Positions 35,588 through 44,489 of a stretch of 64,000 nucleotides of DNA are shown here, piece after piece. Below the pieces are notes generated by a model, which saw only the letters and a program-made list of their open reading frames with translations, was not told the DNA's origin and ran no database searches. Source of the DNA: CAVSMC01 sp963728935 (GTDB lineage: Bacteria > Pseudomonadota > Gammaproteobacteria > Burkholderiales > Casimicrobiaceae). The stretch's first letter is position 1, and the number at the start of each line of letters is the position of its first letter. The position numbers were made by a program, and so were the translations under genes. Location of the stretch: contig CAVSMC010000001.1 in NCBI GenBank assembly GCA_963728935.1, positions 4,402,001 to 4,466,000 of the forward strand. Direction: 5' to 3'.

Positions 35588-35803
35588 TCACTTCTTGATC
35601 TGGTTGCCGATGACACCGCCTACGACGGCGCCACCGACCGTTCCGACCGCACTGCCACCCGTCAGGACCGCGCCCGCGACGCCTCCGACGCCCGCGCCGA
35701 CCACCGTGCCTTTTTCGCGCTCCGACATTCCGGCACAAGCACCCAGACTCAGCAGCAATGTCGCAGCAACGACACTGACCGCAAACCGTTGCCTCGTTTT
35801 CAT
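35588..35803 (-). CDS. glycine-zipper lipoprotein (OsmB-like)
   Basis: 71 residues: signal and lipobox L-S-L-G-A-C23, then MSEREKGTVVGAGVGGVAGA and a second glycine-rich hairpin VGTVGGAVVGGVIGNQIKK. The G-x-x-x-G repeats form the 2TM glycine-zipper fold of outer-membrane lipoproteins such as OsmB. GAGGAAAGACC precedes the ATG. Expected to be lipidated and placed in the envelope under osmotic or stationary-phase stress. Confidence 0.88.
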   Translation of the reverse strand: MKTRQRFAVSVVAATLLLSLGACAGMSEREKGTVVGAGVGGVAGAVLTGGSAVGTVGGAVVGGVIGNQIKK

Positions 35804-36257
35804 GGTCTTTCCTCGATTGATGTTGCGTCGTCTTGATCGTTAGCGATCGAGCTGGCGGCGAAACTTCGTCCAATGAACGTCGGCTACAGTCATGGTGCCC
35901 TTGTTCAGTCCTACCACTATTCGCTTTGTCCGCCATGAAGTCTGTACGCTGGCAAACGGAGCCGAAGCCGTTCCATCGTCTGGTGAATTATCGATACATT
36001 CATGTCGGGGGCGCCTCGCCCGGAAATGGGACGATGCCGTTACGCGCCATTGTTGCCGTAAGCTTCAGCCCTGGGAACCGCCGTGCTAACGCCGTCCGAA
36101 GCGTAGTCTGAATAGCCCGGAAGGTAAGTGCGATCCGCCACGCTGCGGTCGACAGCGGGCGATGTCGATTCGATGATGCCGCAGGAATCCGCCGTCGCCG
36201 TGCTAGAGTCTGTCGTGCAATTCCTTCCGTTATGCATCGATAACCCAGGAGAGAAGT
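35804..36257. other. intergenic between divergent genes, no gene recognised
   Basis: Holds the promoters of the glycine-zipper lipoprotein and the ferritin-like gene. No clear -35/-10 or riboswitch-like structure seen. The ribosome site GGAGAGAAG is at its right end. Confidence 0.5.
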
Positions 36258-36566
36258 ATGTCCAGCGTTGGCTATCACGAGCCTATCGAGAACTTGTCGG
36301 ATGCAACACGCGACATGCACAGAGCAATCGTGTCATTGATGGAAGAACTGGAGGCTGTTGACTGGTACAACCAGCGCGTCGACGCTTGCAAGGATGAGGG
36401 ACTCAGGATGATCCTCGCGCATAATCGCGACGAGGAGAAGGAGCATGCGTCGATGGTGCTCGAATGGATTCGACGCAAGGATCCTGCGTTTTCGAAGCAA
36501 TTGAAGGACTATCTGTTCACTGAAGGCGCCATCGCACACGTAGTAGAGGTGGCCGCGCGCAGTTGA
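36258..36566 (+). CDS. encapsulated-ferritin-like protein (EncFtn)
   Basis: 102 residues. The core HRAIVSLMEELEAVDWYNQR and ILAHNRDEEKEHASMVLEW contains the iron ligands of EncFtn proteins: a glutamate group at about E29/E30/E32 and the E62-H63 pair. These open two-helix ferritins assemble as annular decamers whose ferroxidase site lies at a subunit interface, and they normally work inside an encapsulin shell. The C-terminus VVEVAARS is short. No encapsulin gene is within 20 kb on either side. RBS GGAGAG is 6 bases upstream of the ATG. Confidence 0.93.
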   Translation: MSSVGYHEPIENLSDATRDMHRAIVSLMEELEAVDWYNQRVDACKDEGLRMILAHNRDEEKEHASMVLEWIRRKDPAFSKQLKDYLFTEGAIAHVVEVAARS

Positions 36567-36899
36567 ATAGTTTTTCGGGAATCCTGCGCGGCAATCCTGA
36601 GAGTCAAAGTCGCTCGAGCTGCGGTAAACGAAGCAGAGTAGTCGTCGTCCGGCGTGCGTGCGGCAGGGGAGCAGTGCGGACGGCGGTGATGCAGAAATCG
36701 AAGCGCCTGGCGAGGCTCGTTCGGCGGCCCAGACGTGATTCGGTCATGTAACGTGGCCGAGGATCGACACCGACTGGTGATCCAGGGTACCGTTGGTGAA
36801 CGGAAAGCTGATGTCCAGGAATGGACCGTCGTCAGGGGGTCCCAAGGAATTCTTCGTAGTGCACCGCAGCGTTCCTCCGAACACGCGTTGATGGGCAAC
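36567..36899. other. no gene recognised
   Basis: The position where encapsulin is usually found after EncFtn; searched by eye in all frames, no shell-protein motif seen. Confidence 0.5.
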
Positions 36900-38558
36900 T
36901 CAGGACGACAACTGCAGCCGCCGGATCAGGATATCGATGACGTCGTTGCCGTCGGGAGAGCGCAGCCGGTGGTCGCGTAAGACGTTGACCATGTCCGCCG
37001 ATGCGAGCGAATGGTAATCGGCGCGGATGAGGATTCCGACGATCGCGCGCTGAACGGCCACCGATGCGGTGCGCGGGAAGAGCTTGACGAGCTCGACAAG
37101 CGCGTCGCGATCGGCCATGCGCAGTCGGGCAAGCGTGTCGAGCGCGCGCACCTGCGCATCGACTCTTGTCATCGTCGCGATTGCCGCGGTGAGCGCGCGA
37201 AGCTCGTTCGCATCGCTGATCGGGCGGTGGTAGAAATAGATCTCCGCCATGCGGACGTCCATTTCGTTCGCGCTCGTGAGCGCTGCCAACATGCGCAAGT
37301 GATCGTCGCCGCTACCGAGGCATGCGAGCGCCGCGGCGCGATCGACGCGCCCGGGTGATGGTGCGACGCGCGAAAGCCGATCGCGCTCGTTGTCGTAGGT
37401 ACGCTCCTTGTTGAACGAGCAGATCAGGTCGACGTCGGCGCCGCTCATCGCGCCGCGCGAAAGCAGATCGCCCATCAGGCGTACGCGCTCCGTGCGGAGC
37501 TCGTCCGGCGAGAGCCAATGCAGTTCATGCGCGACATCGATCATGCGGGCGCGGATCGGTGGCTGCTCGGCGTCGCGTGCAAGCGCGAGGTAGCGGTCGA
37601 GCGCCGCGCGGTCATTCGCGATCTCGTCCATCGCCGTCATGAACTCCGGATCGTGCGCATCGGTTTCGCTGAGCGATGCGAGGAACGCCTCAATGCGCTC
37701 GAAGAACATGCGCGCCTCGGCGCTGTCGCGGGAGAGAATCTGATGGATGAAGCGAAGCCGTTTCGCGGGCGACAACCGATCGTCGACGAAACGGCACACA
37801 TCAGCGCGATACGCAGCACGCGAATCGGCCACGCTCATGCCCGGCACGACGGTCAGTGAGTTGGCGGCGAACGCGCCGAGCAGTCGGCGGTTTGCGCGCC
37901 CGCTAGCAAAGCCCGCGCTCGATCCTGCCTGAAAATAGCGGTTCAGCAATAACGCCGACAGCGGACCGAGCGGCGCCGTCGACGAGAATCCGTAGATCGT
38001 CGGCACGTCGACGAAGATGCGGCGCATCACGTCGCGATTGCTTTCAGCGTGCAGCGTGCCGAGCTGGCGCGACAAGCGCCCCGCATCGGCCGCCGAGCGA
38101 CCGGAGCGAACCAGGCTGCGCTCGACGCCGGCCGTCGAACTCAATCCCGGATCGGGGTTCAGGCTGTTGCAGCCGAATAGATAGACCTCTTTCAGGTGCG
38201 AGAACACACCGGGACACGATCCGCTGCACGACGCGCGCTCCATCGCGGCAACCGACAAGTGATCGTTGACATCGAGCCGTGTCGTATAGAAATCGGTGCC
38301 GTTGAAGTGGCCGGACACGACGAGCACGTCGCAGCGAATCTGCTGCAGGCATGCGGTCGCGAGCCAGTCGGCGCGCCCGTGCTCGACGAGGTTTACGAAC
38401 TTGTAATCGCGCTCCGGCAGATGACGGCGCATCGCCGCCTGCTCGTCCGGCGAATTGACGGTGATCGTGCAGACGGTCCGCTTGTCGGGTGCGGCGCTGG
38501 CGTCCCACGCGGCCAAGAGCGCCGCCACGAATACCAAGACTCTTTTGAGAGTTGACAC
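36900..38558 (-). CDS. exported protein with caspase-like His/Cys pair and helical C-terminal half
   Basis: 552 residues from a GTG at 38558 that opens a signal peptide (LKRVLVFVAALLAAWDASA). The N-terminal domain has CDVLVVSGHFNGTDFY (H84) and later HLKEVYLFGCNSLNP (C130). A beta strand ending in S-G-H-x-x-G, followed after about 45 residues by a strand ending in G-C-N, is the order of the catalytic dyad in clan CD (caspase/CHAT/gingipain-like) cysteine peptidases. The remaining about 350 residues are alpha-helical, with repeated units such as ALDTLARLRMADRDALVELV resembling HEAT repeats. I do not recognise a named family, so peptidase function is an inference. No longer start is convincing. 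Confidence 0.8.
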   Translation of the reverse strand: MSTLKRVLVFVAALLAAWDASAAPDKRTVCTITVNSPDEQAAMRRHLPERDYKFVNLVEHGRADWLATACLQQIRCDVLVVSGHFNGTDFYTTRLDVNDHLSVAAMERASCSGSCPGVFSHLKEVYLFGCNSLNPDPGLSSTAGVERSLVRSGRSAADAGRLSRQLGTLHAESNRDVMRRIFVDVPTIYGFSSTAPLGPLSALLLNRYFQAGSSAGFASGRANRRLLGAFAANSLTVVPGMSVADSRAAYRADVCRFVDDRLSPAKRLRFIHQILSRDSAEARMFFERIEAFLASLSETDAHDPEFMTAMDEIANDRAALDRYLALARDAEQPPIRARMIDVAHELHWLSPDELRTERVRLMGDLLSRGAMSGADVDLICSFNKERTYDNERDRLSRVAPSPGRVDRAAALACLGSGDDHLRMLAALTSANEMDVRMAEIYFYHRPISDANELRALTAAIATMTRVDAQVRALDTLARLRMADRDALVELVKLFPRTASVAVQRAIVGILIRADYHSLASADMVNVLRDHRLRSPDGNDVIDILIRRLQLSS

Positions 38559-38786
38559 GGCTTGAGAACTACTCGTCCAGTTCGACACGGCCCCGTGCCG
38601 CGCTTGCAGCGGTCTGAGATCGCGCTTGCCGCGGCGAAGACTGCCGCGTTTTGAAGTGCCCAATGAAGGGACGGATACTTCCACGACGGGGGACCGGCTG
38701 CATAGCCGTCGCGCAACGACTAGACCGCGTGGGCTACGGATGCTGACGCGGTGGCGAAACCCTTTGAATAGCGACGGAGGGAAGGT

Positions 38787-39164
38787 TTACCGCCGGCCGG
38801 GATTGTCCGGCGCGCGGTCGATCGCGTTCGGAACCCCATAGTGATCTCGATCGCCCTTGTTCCAATGCCCGCGTTCCAACTGCCATCTGTTGTCATGCTG
38901 AGTCCAGGTCGGCTGCGCCAGGTAATGGCCTCTGCGGTCCTTTTCCCAATGCCCCGCTTGCCACATGTGACGCTGGCCCTTCGCGTTCCAATACCCCGAC
39001 GACCATGTATACCCTTGTCGCGGTGCAGGGACCGCTTCATATCGAACGGGTGGCGGCGCCATGTTGAAGTAGATGCCGACGTCGGCGCTCGCCGCGGTCG
39101 GTACGGAGATAAACCCAAGCGACGCGACGCACAATGCACTCAGTAGCGATTTGCTGAACTTCAT
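38787..39164 (-). CDS. WXXGXW-repeat exported protein
   Basis: 125 residues with a signal peptide (ending PTAASA) and repeats built on tryptophan: YTWSSGYWNAKGQ, HMWQAGHWEKDRRG and RWQLERGHWNKGDRD. The W-x-x-G-x-W or Y-x-W-x-x-G-x-W pattern marks a family of small periplasmic or outer-membrane proteins abundant in Betaproteobacteria (BcpO-related). Function unknown. The ATG at 39164 is chosen because the signal peptide begins there; the longer upstream frame is unrelated sequence. Confidence 0.9.
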   Translation of the reverse strand: MKFSKSLLSALCVASLGFISVPTAASADVGIYFNMAPPPVRYEAVPAPRQGYTWSSGYWNAKGQRHMWQAGHWEKDRRGHYLAQPTWTQHDNRWQLERGHWNKGDRDHYGVPNAIDRAPDNPGRR

Positions 39165-39705
39165 TTCTTGTGTTTCCTTGACGAAAGCAGATCTAATCCA
39201 CACGTGCGATCGGCACGTTCCTCTTGCGTCTGCAGGATCGACCCACATTGGTCTCGAATGCCCGCAGAGTCTGTTCGCTGCCCCACCGACCGAGCTGCCG
39301 GCTTGGGAAGCCCCCAGGCCGCAACTAGGTGGAACGCTGCTCGAATTCGGTGGTGATTCGCACCGCACAGCCGCGTCGTTCTTGCCGTTCTAGAAGGCCC
39401 GGCGCTCGTTCCGTGATCCGAATGATCTTCGTAGCTGCTTGTATGGCTGGTTAGGGTCGCACTGCCGAGTGCGTACGTCGCAGTGCGGCAGGAGGCGACG
39501 ATCACCGACCGAGTAGAGCGGCGAGATTGTTCGCTTGCCGCGGTGTTGCGAATGTCTACATTGAGCGCGTCAGGGCAACCGTCCTGGAGGTCCGAGCTGC
39601 GGTCCGTGACTGTTTCTTAAAGGAACGCTTAGTGCTGGCACGCGATATGCTCGTCAGCAAGCGGAGGCCCAGCGGTCCCCGTTCCTTCAGTTGAAGACGC
39701 CCATC
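39165..39705. other. no gene recognised
   Basis: No recognised coding frame or structured element in about 540 bases. Confidence 0.5.
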
Positions 39706-39891
39706 ATGCTCAAGATTGAACTGCACAACCCCGATGACATCGGTGATCCGCCGGCTAGCTTCGCTACCGATGCCGAAATCGAGATCGCGGACCGGTTGCG
39801 ACATCAACTTGAGGAACGATACCTCGGGTCACCGGCACGGTACTCGCCATTGCAGGTCCGTCCGGGCAAAGACCACCGATCCGATCCATAG
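39706..39891 (+). CDS. small conserved-looking protein
   Basis: 61 residues from the ATG: MLKIELHNPDDIGDPPASF, then EIEIADRLRHQLEERYLGSP. The acidic helical block A-D-R-L-R-H-Q-L-E-E-R-Y-L looks selected rather than random, and codon use is coding-like in the first two thirds. No clear ribosome site is visible. Family not recognised. Confidence 0.4.
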   Translation: MLKIELHNPDDIGDPPASFATDAEIEIADRLRHQLEERYLGSPARYSPLQVRPGKDHRSDP

Positions 39892-41135
39892 AATGCCGCG
39901 TGCGGTTTGTGGCGCAGAGTCGCCGACTCCAGCGAACAATCGGAGGCTTGAAACTCTGCCTGGTTCAGCGTAGCTTGAAAACGTAGAACGCGCGTTGGTG
40001 CTCGCGGACATGTCACACAGCCCGATGCTGCCGGGAGTTGGCATCCGCGCGATCTCGCCGACGTTGCACCATTCGCCGAGAGGGGGGTAGTCTATCGATG
40101 AGATTTACTACAGTTCGACCCTGACGCCGGTAACCGGACACCGGCACACGTTGCGGTGACGCAACGAAATGAAGCCACGATGTGGCGAACCTGCGAAGCC
40201 CCGCAATTGTCGTGGGGCTTTGCGTTTGTGCGTCTCACGTTGTCGGCACTCATGAGGCGGTTGCTCCCTCCGAATTGGCCTTCCAGGGTGCGCCCTCAAG
40301 AACTCTATCGGTCGCCGGTGCCACGCATCATCGCGGAGCCGGGCTCGCGCTAGCGCACGTGCGCCGTAGGAAGCCGTCGAATTTTCAATGGCACTGACCC
40401 CTCGGTCCCAATGAATGGCTGCTCTTTTTTCGGAACCGAATCCTTCCGTCACGCGCGGACTGACGTTCGGCTTTCAATGCCTCTCTTCGTAATCGGCAAG
40501 CGTTCGACCAAACGGCGGCGAGCATCATTCGAACCCAGTGAACAAGACGTTTGGGACGGATGCAGAAACCGAAACCGCACCTGTCCGGCGTCGAGCCGAC
40601 AAGAGCGTCCAGCCCCAGGCCAAGCCGAAAGCGAAGAAGGCTGCTAAGTGAGCGGCAGGATGGGCGGTCGGCTATCCGAGGATGGCCTTCGTCGCGGTAT
40701 GCCGGTGCCGCGCATTCGGCGGCGCGAGCATCACCCGGTCAAGCGCCCCAGATGATTCGCGCCCTCGTGAGCTAGTCCACGTCTTCGTAGCGCTCCCGCG
40801 CGCCCACGAACTCGGCAATCGACATTTGGCACTCGTCCTCGTCGTGGACATGGCTGGAACGCCGCAGTCCCTGCATGCTCCAATTGCCACCTTTGATTCG
40901 TGCCTCATCGTATAGCGCAGCACGTGCGCCGGAGTTGCCTCGGCGTGCATGATACGAGGGCATGACTTTGATGATTTCCATCGGCAGCGCGTTATTCATG
41001 GCGGGCACTCGGTGACGTTATGTCCAAAGATCGACAAGCCAATCGTGCGCGGGCTGGCGCTAGGGGTCTGTTCGTTAGCGTACGTCCATGACCATTGCCC
41101 CCCGTGGCTCGCTCCCGAGAGTCTCAACCAGCAGA
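39892..41135. other. no intact gene recognised
   Basis: About 1.2 kb of mostly non-coding or decayed sequence. Near 40,540 a GTG frame encodes a 37-residue lysine/alanine-rich tail (QPQAKPKAKKAAK) that may be the end of a lost basic-protein gene. At 40,772-41,008 a minus frame of 78 residues has no family. Confidence 0.4.
40196..40220 (+). terminator. weak intrinsic-terminator-like hairpin
   Basis: AAGCCCC (40196-40202) pairs with GGGGCTT (40214-40220) around an 11-base loop, followed by TGCGTTTG. The T tract is poor and no gene precedes it, so its role is uncertain. Confidence 0.3.
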
Positions 41136-41345
41136 CGTTTGCCAGAATCCCGCAATGGCAGCCGAGAGAGACTCGGTCAGGAATTGATCGCCAATATGTT
41201 GGCGGTGCGCCGCGAAGGCGTCACCGAGGCTGCCGGGAAGTTGCAGGACGCCGGGTTGATTCGATACAACCGCGGCAGGATCACCGTTATCGACCATCCC
41301 GGCCTGAAGGTGCGGCGTGAGTGCTACCGGGTCGTCTCCGAGTAG
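41136..41345 (+). pseudogene. Crp/Fnr-family regulator, DNA-binding domain fragment
   Basis: The frame encodes LGQELIANMLAVRREGVTEA, AGKLQDAGLIRYNRGRITV and IDHPGLKVRRECYRVVSE, then a stop. This is the winged helix of a Crp/Fnr protein with the recognition helix VRREGVTEA. The nucleotide-binding N-terminal domain is absent and the C-terminus stops before the usual E-Y-D-R-L-L end. The first codons before LGQEL are arginine-rich and do not match the family. It is a relic. Confidence 0.7.
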
Positions 41346-41472
41346 GCGATGATCGCGCCGACACTGCTCCTCGCGTTGGCAGGCTTTAGGTGCTACGGAG
41401 GCGAAACACGTAACCATCACACGTAACCATCACGATTCTGCTTCAACGCAGCGTGCTGCCAAAGCGATAGGC

Positions 41473-41688
41473 CTAGCGAACGCGCATCGCCATAACGTAA
41501 CTCACCAGCAGGGATGTCTGGCGACGCTTTATTTCTTCCGGAATTTCCCCGTCCGGCCCCAAGGCAGCTGCAGAGTTTGCCGCCCCTTGGTGCGAGTGAT
41601 ACGGCGCGCCATTGATAACGGTCTCGTCCAGTGGATCAACAGGACGTGTAGCTCCACCGAATGACGCGAATGTATTGATCAAGCCCAT
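41473..41688 (-). CDS. uncharacterised small protein
   Basis: 71 residues beginning MGLINTFASFGGATRPVDP and containing LDETVINGAPYHSHQGAA and DGEIPEEIKRRQTSLLVSYV. The ATG is preceded by AGGGAAC. Charged and hydrophobic residues are balanced and the frame has coding-like composition. No family recognised. Confidence 0.45.
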   Translation of the reverse strand: MGLINTFASFGGATRPVDPLDETVINGAPYHSHQGAANSAAALGPDGEIPEEIKRRQTSLLVSYVMAMRVR

Positions 41689-41794
41689 CGTTGTTCCCTA
41701 CGCGACTATCGAGCATTGGCGGTCGATCGCCGAGGCCGGCAATGTCCTCTACCGCTATATTCCGACGCGCACTCCGGCCGGCGTGTTCGCTCCT

Positions 41795-41869
41795 CTACCG
41801 CAATCCGAAGAACGACAGGAGAGCGACGACGATGACGATGGCACCGACGATGTAGACGATCCGGTTCAT
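41795..41869 (-). CDS. 24-residue single-helix membrane peptide
   Basis: The frame encodes MNRIVYIVGAIVIVVALLSF followed by F-G-L-R and TAG. A basic start, one transmembrane helix and a short G-L-R tail are typical of a widespread family of tiny hypothetical membrane proteins in Proteobacteria. AAAGGCAAC lies upstream. Easy to miss because of its length. Confidence 0.65.
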   Translation of the reverse strand: MNRIVYIVGAIVIVVALLSFFGLR

Positions 41870-42569
41870 GAACGTTGCCTTTGCGTCGAGGGGGTTCGAA
41901 TCGCGTGCAAGGCGACAAGACTTCCAGCGAAAGATAATGCCCCACCGTCGGGATGGTCTGTTCGCGAGCGCACAGACGCAAATTTATCCACGCCGAGCTC
42001 GCGCAATCCGGTGCTGGCGAGTATCCAGAGGGCAGCGAATGCCAAGGAAAACCGGCCGCCCGACAAGACGACCGATGCGTTCTAGGATACGTTGTAACCG
42101 GCTGATCTTCTGCTCTTCGCATTCGCAGAACTCCAGAATGGTTGCAATATTTTGGCTGATCTGGGCGCGTTCGGATTCGACCGATGTGTCACGGAGACTC
42201 GGAAGCGGCGGCGGAATGCCAGGTTGTCGCCCGACCTCCAGGCGAGCAAATGCTGGAGGTGAAATTGCGTGCAGGACTTTCGTCGGTTGCGCGGTCGGGA
42301 TATTTCGCGGCTGGCCATGCTGTTTACCTGGACGAATTCAGCGAACGGCGGCTTACAGAGTGCATCGGTCACGGGCCAGAGAATCGACAGCGGGGGGGTG
42401 TGGATCGACTCCACCCCTCGCTGTTCTCGAAAGCAGACTGTCGCCAGAGCAAACGGCGAACCCAACGTGCCGCTAACGCGTCCGTCGGACTCGGTCGTTG
42501 AACAGTCCGCGATTCGATTTGATCGGACGCTGACCGTCGGGTCAAATCCCGATCAGGACGGGTCAGGTG
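41870..42569. other. no gene recognised
   Basis: About 700 bases with only arginine- and serine-rich shadow frames. A GGGGGG run near 42,394 is the only compositional oddity. Confidence 0.45.
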
Positions 42570-42782
42570 CTAGCTTTTCTTGCTTGCGAAGACCACGAGC
42601 AATCCGCCCAGCACGATTGCCCCCACACCAGCCCATATCGGCACGTTGACCGTTTCCTTGTCCGTTATCGATAACACGAGCGGTCCGAGTTTGGCTTCGT
42701 GGGTCTCCTTCGTGTACGTGAAGCCGCCGTACACCAATCCTAGAATGCCGCCAACAATCAGAACGATTCCCACTATCTTCAT
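42570..42782 (-). CDS. small two-helix membrane protein
   Basis: 70 residues: MKIVGIVLIVGGILGLVYGG, then FTYTKETHEAKLGPLVLSIT facing the periplasm, and a second helix WAGVGAIVLGGLLVVFASKK. The layout (helix, T-K-E-T-H linker, P-L-x-L-S-I, helix, lysines) recurs in small DUF3185-like proteins of Gram-negative bacteria. Function unknown. A GTG three codons earlier could also start it. Confidence 0.8.
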   Translation of the reverse strand: MKIVGIVLIVGGILGLVYGGFTYTKETHEAKLGPLVLSITDKETVNVPIWAGVGAIVLGGLLVVFASKKS

Positions 42783-42868
42783 CGCGTTCACGTTATCTCC
42801 CTAGGGGCCGACGATGAGCTACAGCCTGGGTGGGTATCCATGCGCGCCCATTACTCCACTCCTGATTG

Positions 42869-43072
42869 TCAATCGTTCAGGATGAATGTGACCTTGAGCG
42901 ACAACTTATAACCGACGATCTGTCCGTCTTCAACGTCCACCGACTGATCGTGAATCCATACGCTCTTCACGTTCTTGAGCGTCTTGTGGGCGCGAGCCAC
43001 CCCCTGGATCAACGCATCGTCGAAACCTACTTTGCTCATGGCGATTATCTCGGATACACGGGCAACAGACAT
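42869..43072 (-). CDS. dodecin flavin-binding protein
   Basis: 67 residues: MSVARVSEIIAMSKVGFDDA, LIQGVARAHKTLKNVKSVWI and DGQIVGYKLSLKVTFILND. Size and sequence fit bacterial dodecin, a hollow dodecamer that stores FMN/FAD or CoA-linked flavin and buffers free flavin. The W of KSVWIHDQ is the conserved flavin-stacking tryptophan. GAAGGAGGG precedes the ATG. Confidence 0.93.
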   Translation of the reverse strand: MSVARVSEIIAMSKVGFDDALIQGVARAHKTLKNVKSVWIHDQSVDVEDGQIVGYKLSLKVTFILND

Positions 43073-43255
43073 ACTTCCCTCCTTCGCGTGGGCGCCAGCG
43101 TGCCGGGGCGCAATACGGCAGTCTGCGCTGTCTGCGGATCGGTCGCAACTCGCTGGATCCGATTGTTGTTGCACGGCGTCACGGTGCCAAGGCAGTCTTC
43201 TCTTCCGTCCCCGGAGCGCACGCTACTTCGCCTTCGCCACCCTGCTTCAGGTCCT

Positions 43256-43657
43256 TTACGCATGCGACCGCCTGGCGGTCTTCTTCCCGGCCTTCTTCAC
43301 CGTTCTTTTCGCCGTTGGCTTGCGGGTGGTCGTCTCGGCGGTCTTCTTCACCATCCTCTTCACCGCTGGCTGAGCGTTTGAAACCTGCTTTACGGCGCGC
43401 TTCGCTGCCCTCTGCACTGCAGCGACTGCGCCCCGCACCGAACTCTTGATGGAGTTGACTGCATCGTTCGCCGTCTTCCTGACCTTCTTCTCGATGGGCC
43501 CCTGTGCGGCCTCTTTCTCGGCTTTCGACTTGTGGCGCATGTCAGCCGCGTGAGCGCGCTTATAGGTCTGGATGTCCTTGAACTTGCCGCTCTCGTCACG
43601 GACCGCGTAGAGCTTCGTGCCGGATCGGCTTCTCATTGTGGTGCGACGCGTGGCCAT
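43256..43657 (-). CDS. histone H1-like protein with conserved N-terminal domain
   Basis: 133 residues from an ATG with GGAGGAAACC upstream. The N-terminal part GTKLYAVRDESGKFKDIQTY and KRAHAADMRHKSKAE is a short conserved domain found on small bacterial proteins. The rest is lysine/alanine-rich (AAVQRAAKRAVKQV, TAKRTVKKAGKKTARR), like the C-terminal tail of histone H1. It probably binds DNA or RNA without specificity. A second H1-like gene lies at 50,493. Confidence 0.85.
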   Translation of the reverse strand: MATRRTTMRSRSGTKLYAVRDESGKFKDIQTYKRAHAADMRHKSKAEKEAAQGPIEKKVRKTANDAVNSIKSSVRGAVAAVQRAAKRAVKQVSNAQPAVKRMVKKTAETTTRKPTAKRTVKKAGKKTARRSHA

Positions 43658-44058
43658 GGTTTCCTCCTGATTGGGATGCGGGGCCTCGGCGCACGATCGC
43701 GCCGGTCATCTGCAATGTAAATCTTGCCAACGCATTCGTCTCGCCTGCTGATTTCGTCAAGACCTTCTGGTCGATAGCACACTAACGTTCATAGTGAGGG
43801 AATCGGTGATGTCGCGCCTGGGCTTTCACGATGTTGCAGGACGGCGTGCCGGCGGTTACTGTCAACGACGCCGCAGAGCCAAATGCGCGCCGGGCGCGCG
43901 TTCGTAGCGTGCCCCGGCCGAGGCCACGCCACCCGTGGCCCATCATACTTTGTTTATCGCGCTCGATCATGGCAGCGGGACCGATGGTCATCAGTTCGGA
44001 TGCGCTTTCGACGAACGCATGTGCGCTCGCGTGAATGCGATTACCTTCAAGGCGTTCT
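43658..44058. other. no intact gene recognised
   Basis: Downstream flank of the glgP relic. A minus-strand frame (43,782-43,991) has no family match; remaining parts of the phosphorylase are not visible. Confidence 0.4.
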
Positions 44059-44489
44059 TCAATGTTCGTCCCACCGATCGTCGTTGTGCATTCGCGCGAC
44101 CTCAGGACGGCCGAGCACGTGACTTAGCAGATCGGTCGAGAACTGATCATGACCGGCGGGCACCGGCGTGTGCGTGGTGAGCACGCACTGACCGCGGACT
44201 TCCTCGATATCCTCGTGCGTGAAGCTGCAGCGGCCCGCTTTTCTAGCTCGTTCATCGAGTAACGCGCGGGGTAGCAGACTGGCGTGGCCTTCGTTCATGT
44301 GGAAACCGCCGGAGGTGTCCAGCAAATAAACCGTCACGACCGCGTCCGTCACGCCGCGGACGTCGTATCGCCAAGCGCGCAAATGGACCGTGCGACCTTC
44401 GATCGTGACGCGAGATCGCCGCTATCGGCGGGCATCGCCGGATGCAGTGCGATCTCCATCGAGAAATAGGCGATCAGTGCCTCGCTCAT
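44059..44489 (-). pseudogene. glgP: alpha-glucan phosphorylase gene collapsed by two deletions
   Basis: From the ATG at 44489 the frame starts ALIAYFSMEIALHPAMPADS, the N-terminus of alpha-glucan phosphorylases. After about 22 codons the sequence jumps, with a frame change, to VTIEGRTVHLRAWRYDVRG and VTVYLLDT, which normally lies more than 100 residues later. It jumps again directly to GFHMNEGHASLLPRALLDER and HTPVPAGHDQFSTDLLSHVL, then ends at a stop. The C-terminal catalytic half with the pyridoxal-phosphate lysine is gone. So a gene of about 550 or more codons is reduced to 431 bases. Clearly inactive. Confidence 0.85.

Noticed and set aside
40531..40650. 37-residue lysine/alanine-rich plus-strand frame
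   Set aside because: Starts only at a GTG without ribosome site and has no conserved block; noted as a possible tail of a lost gene but not annotated as CDS.
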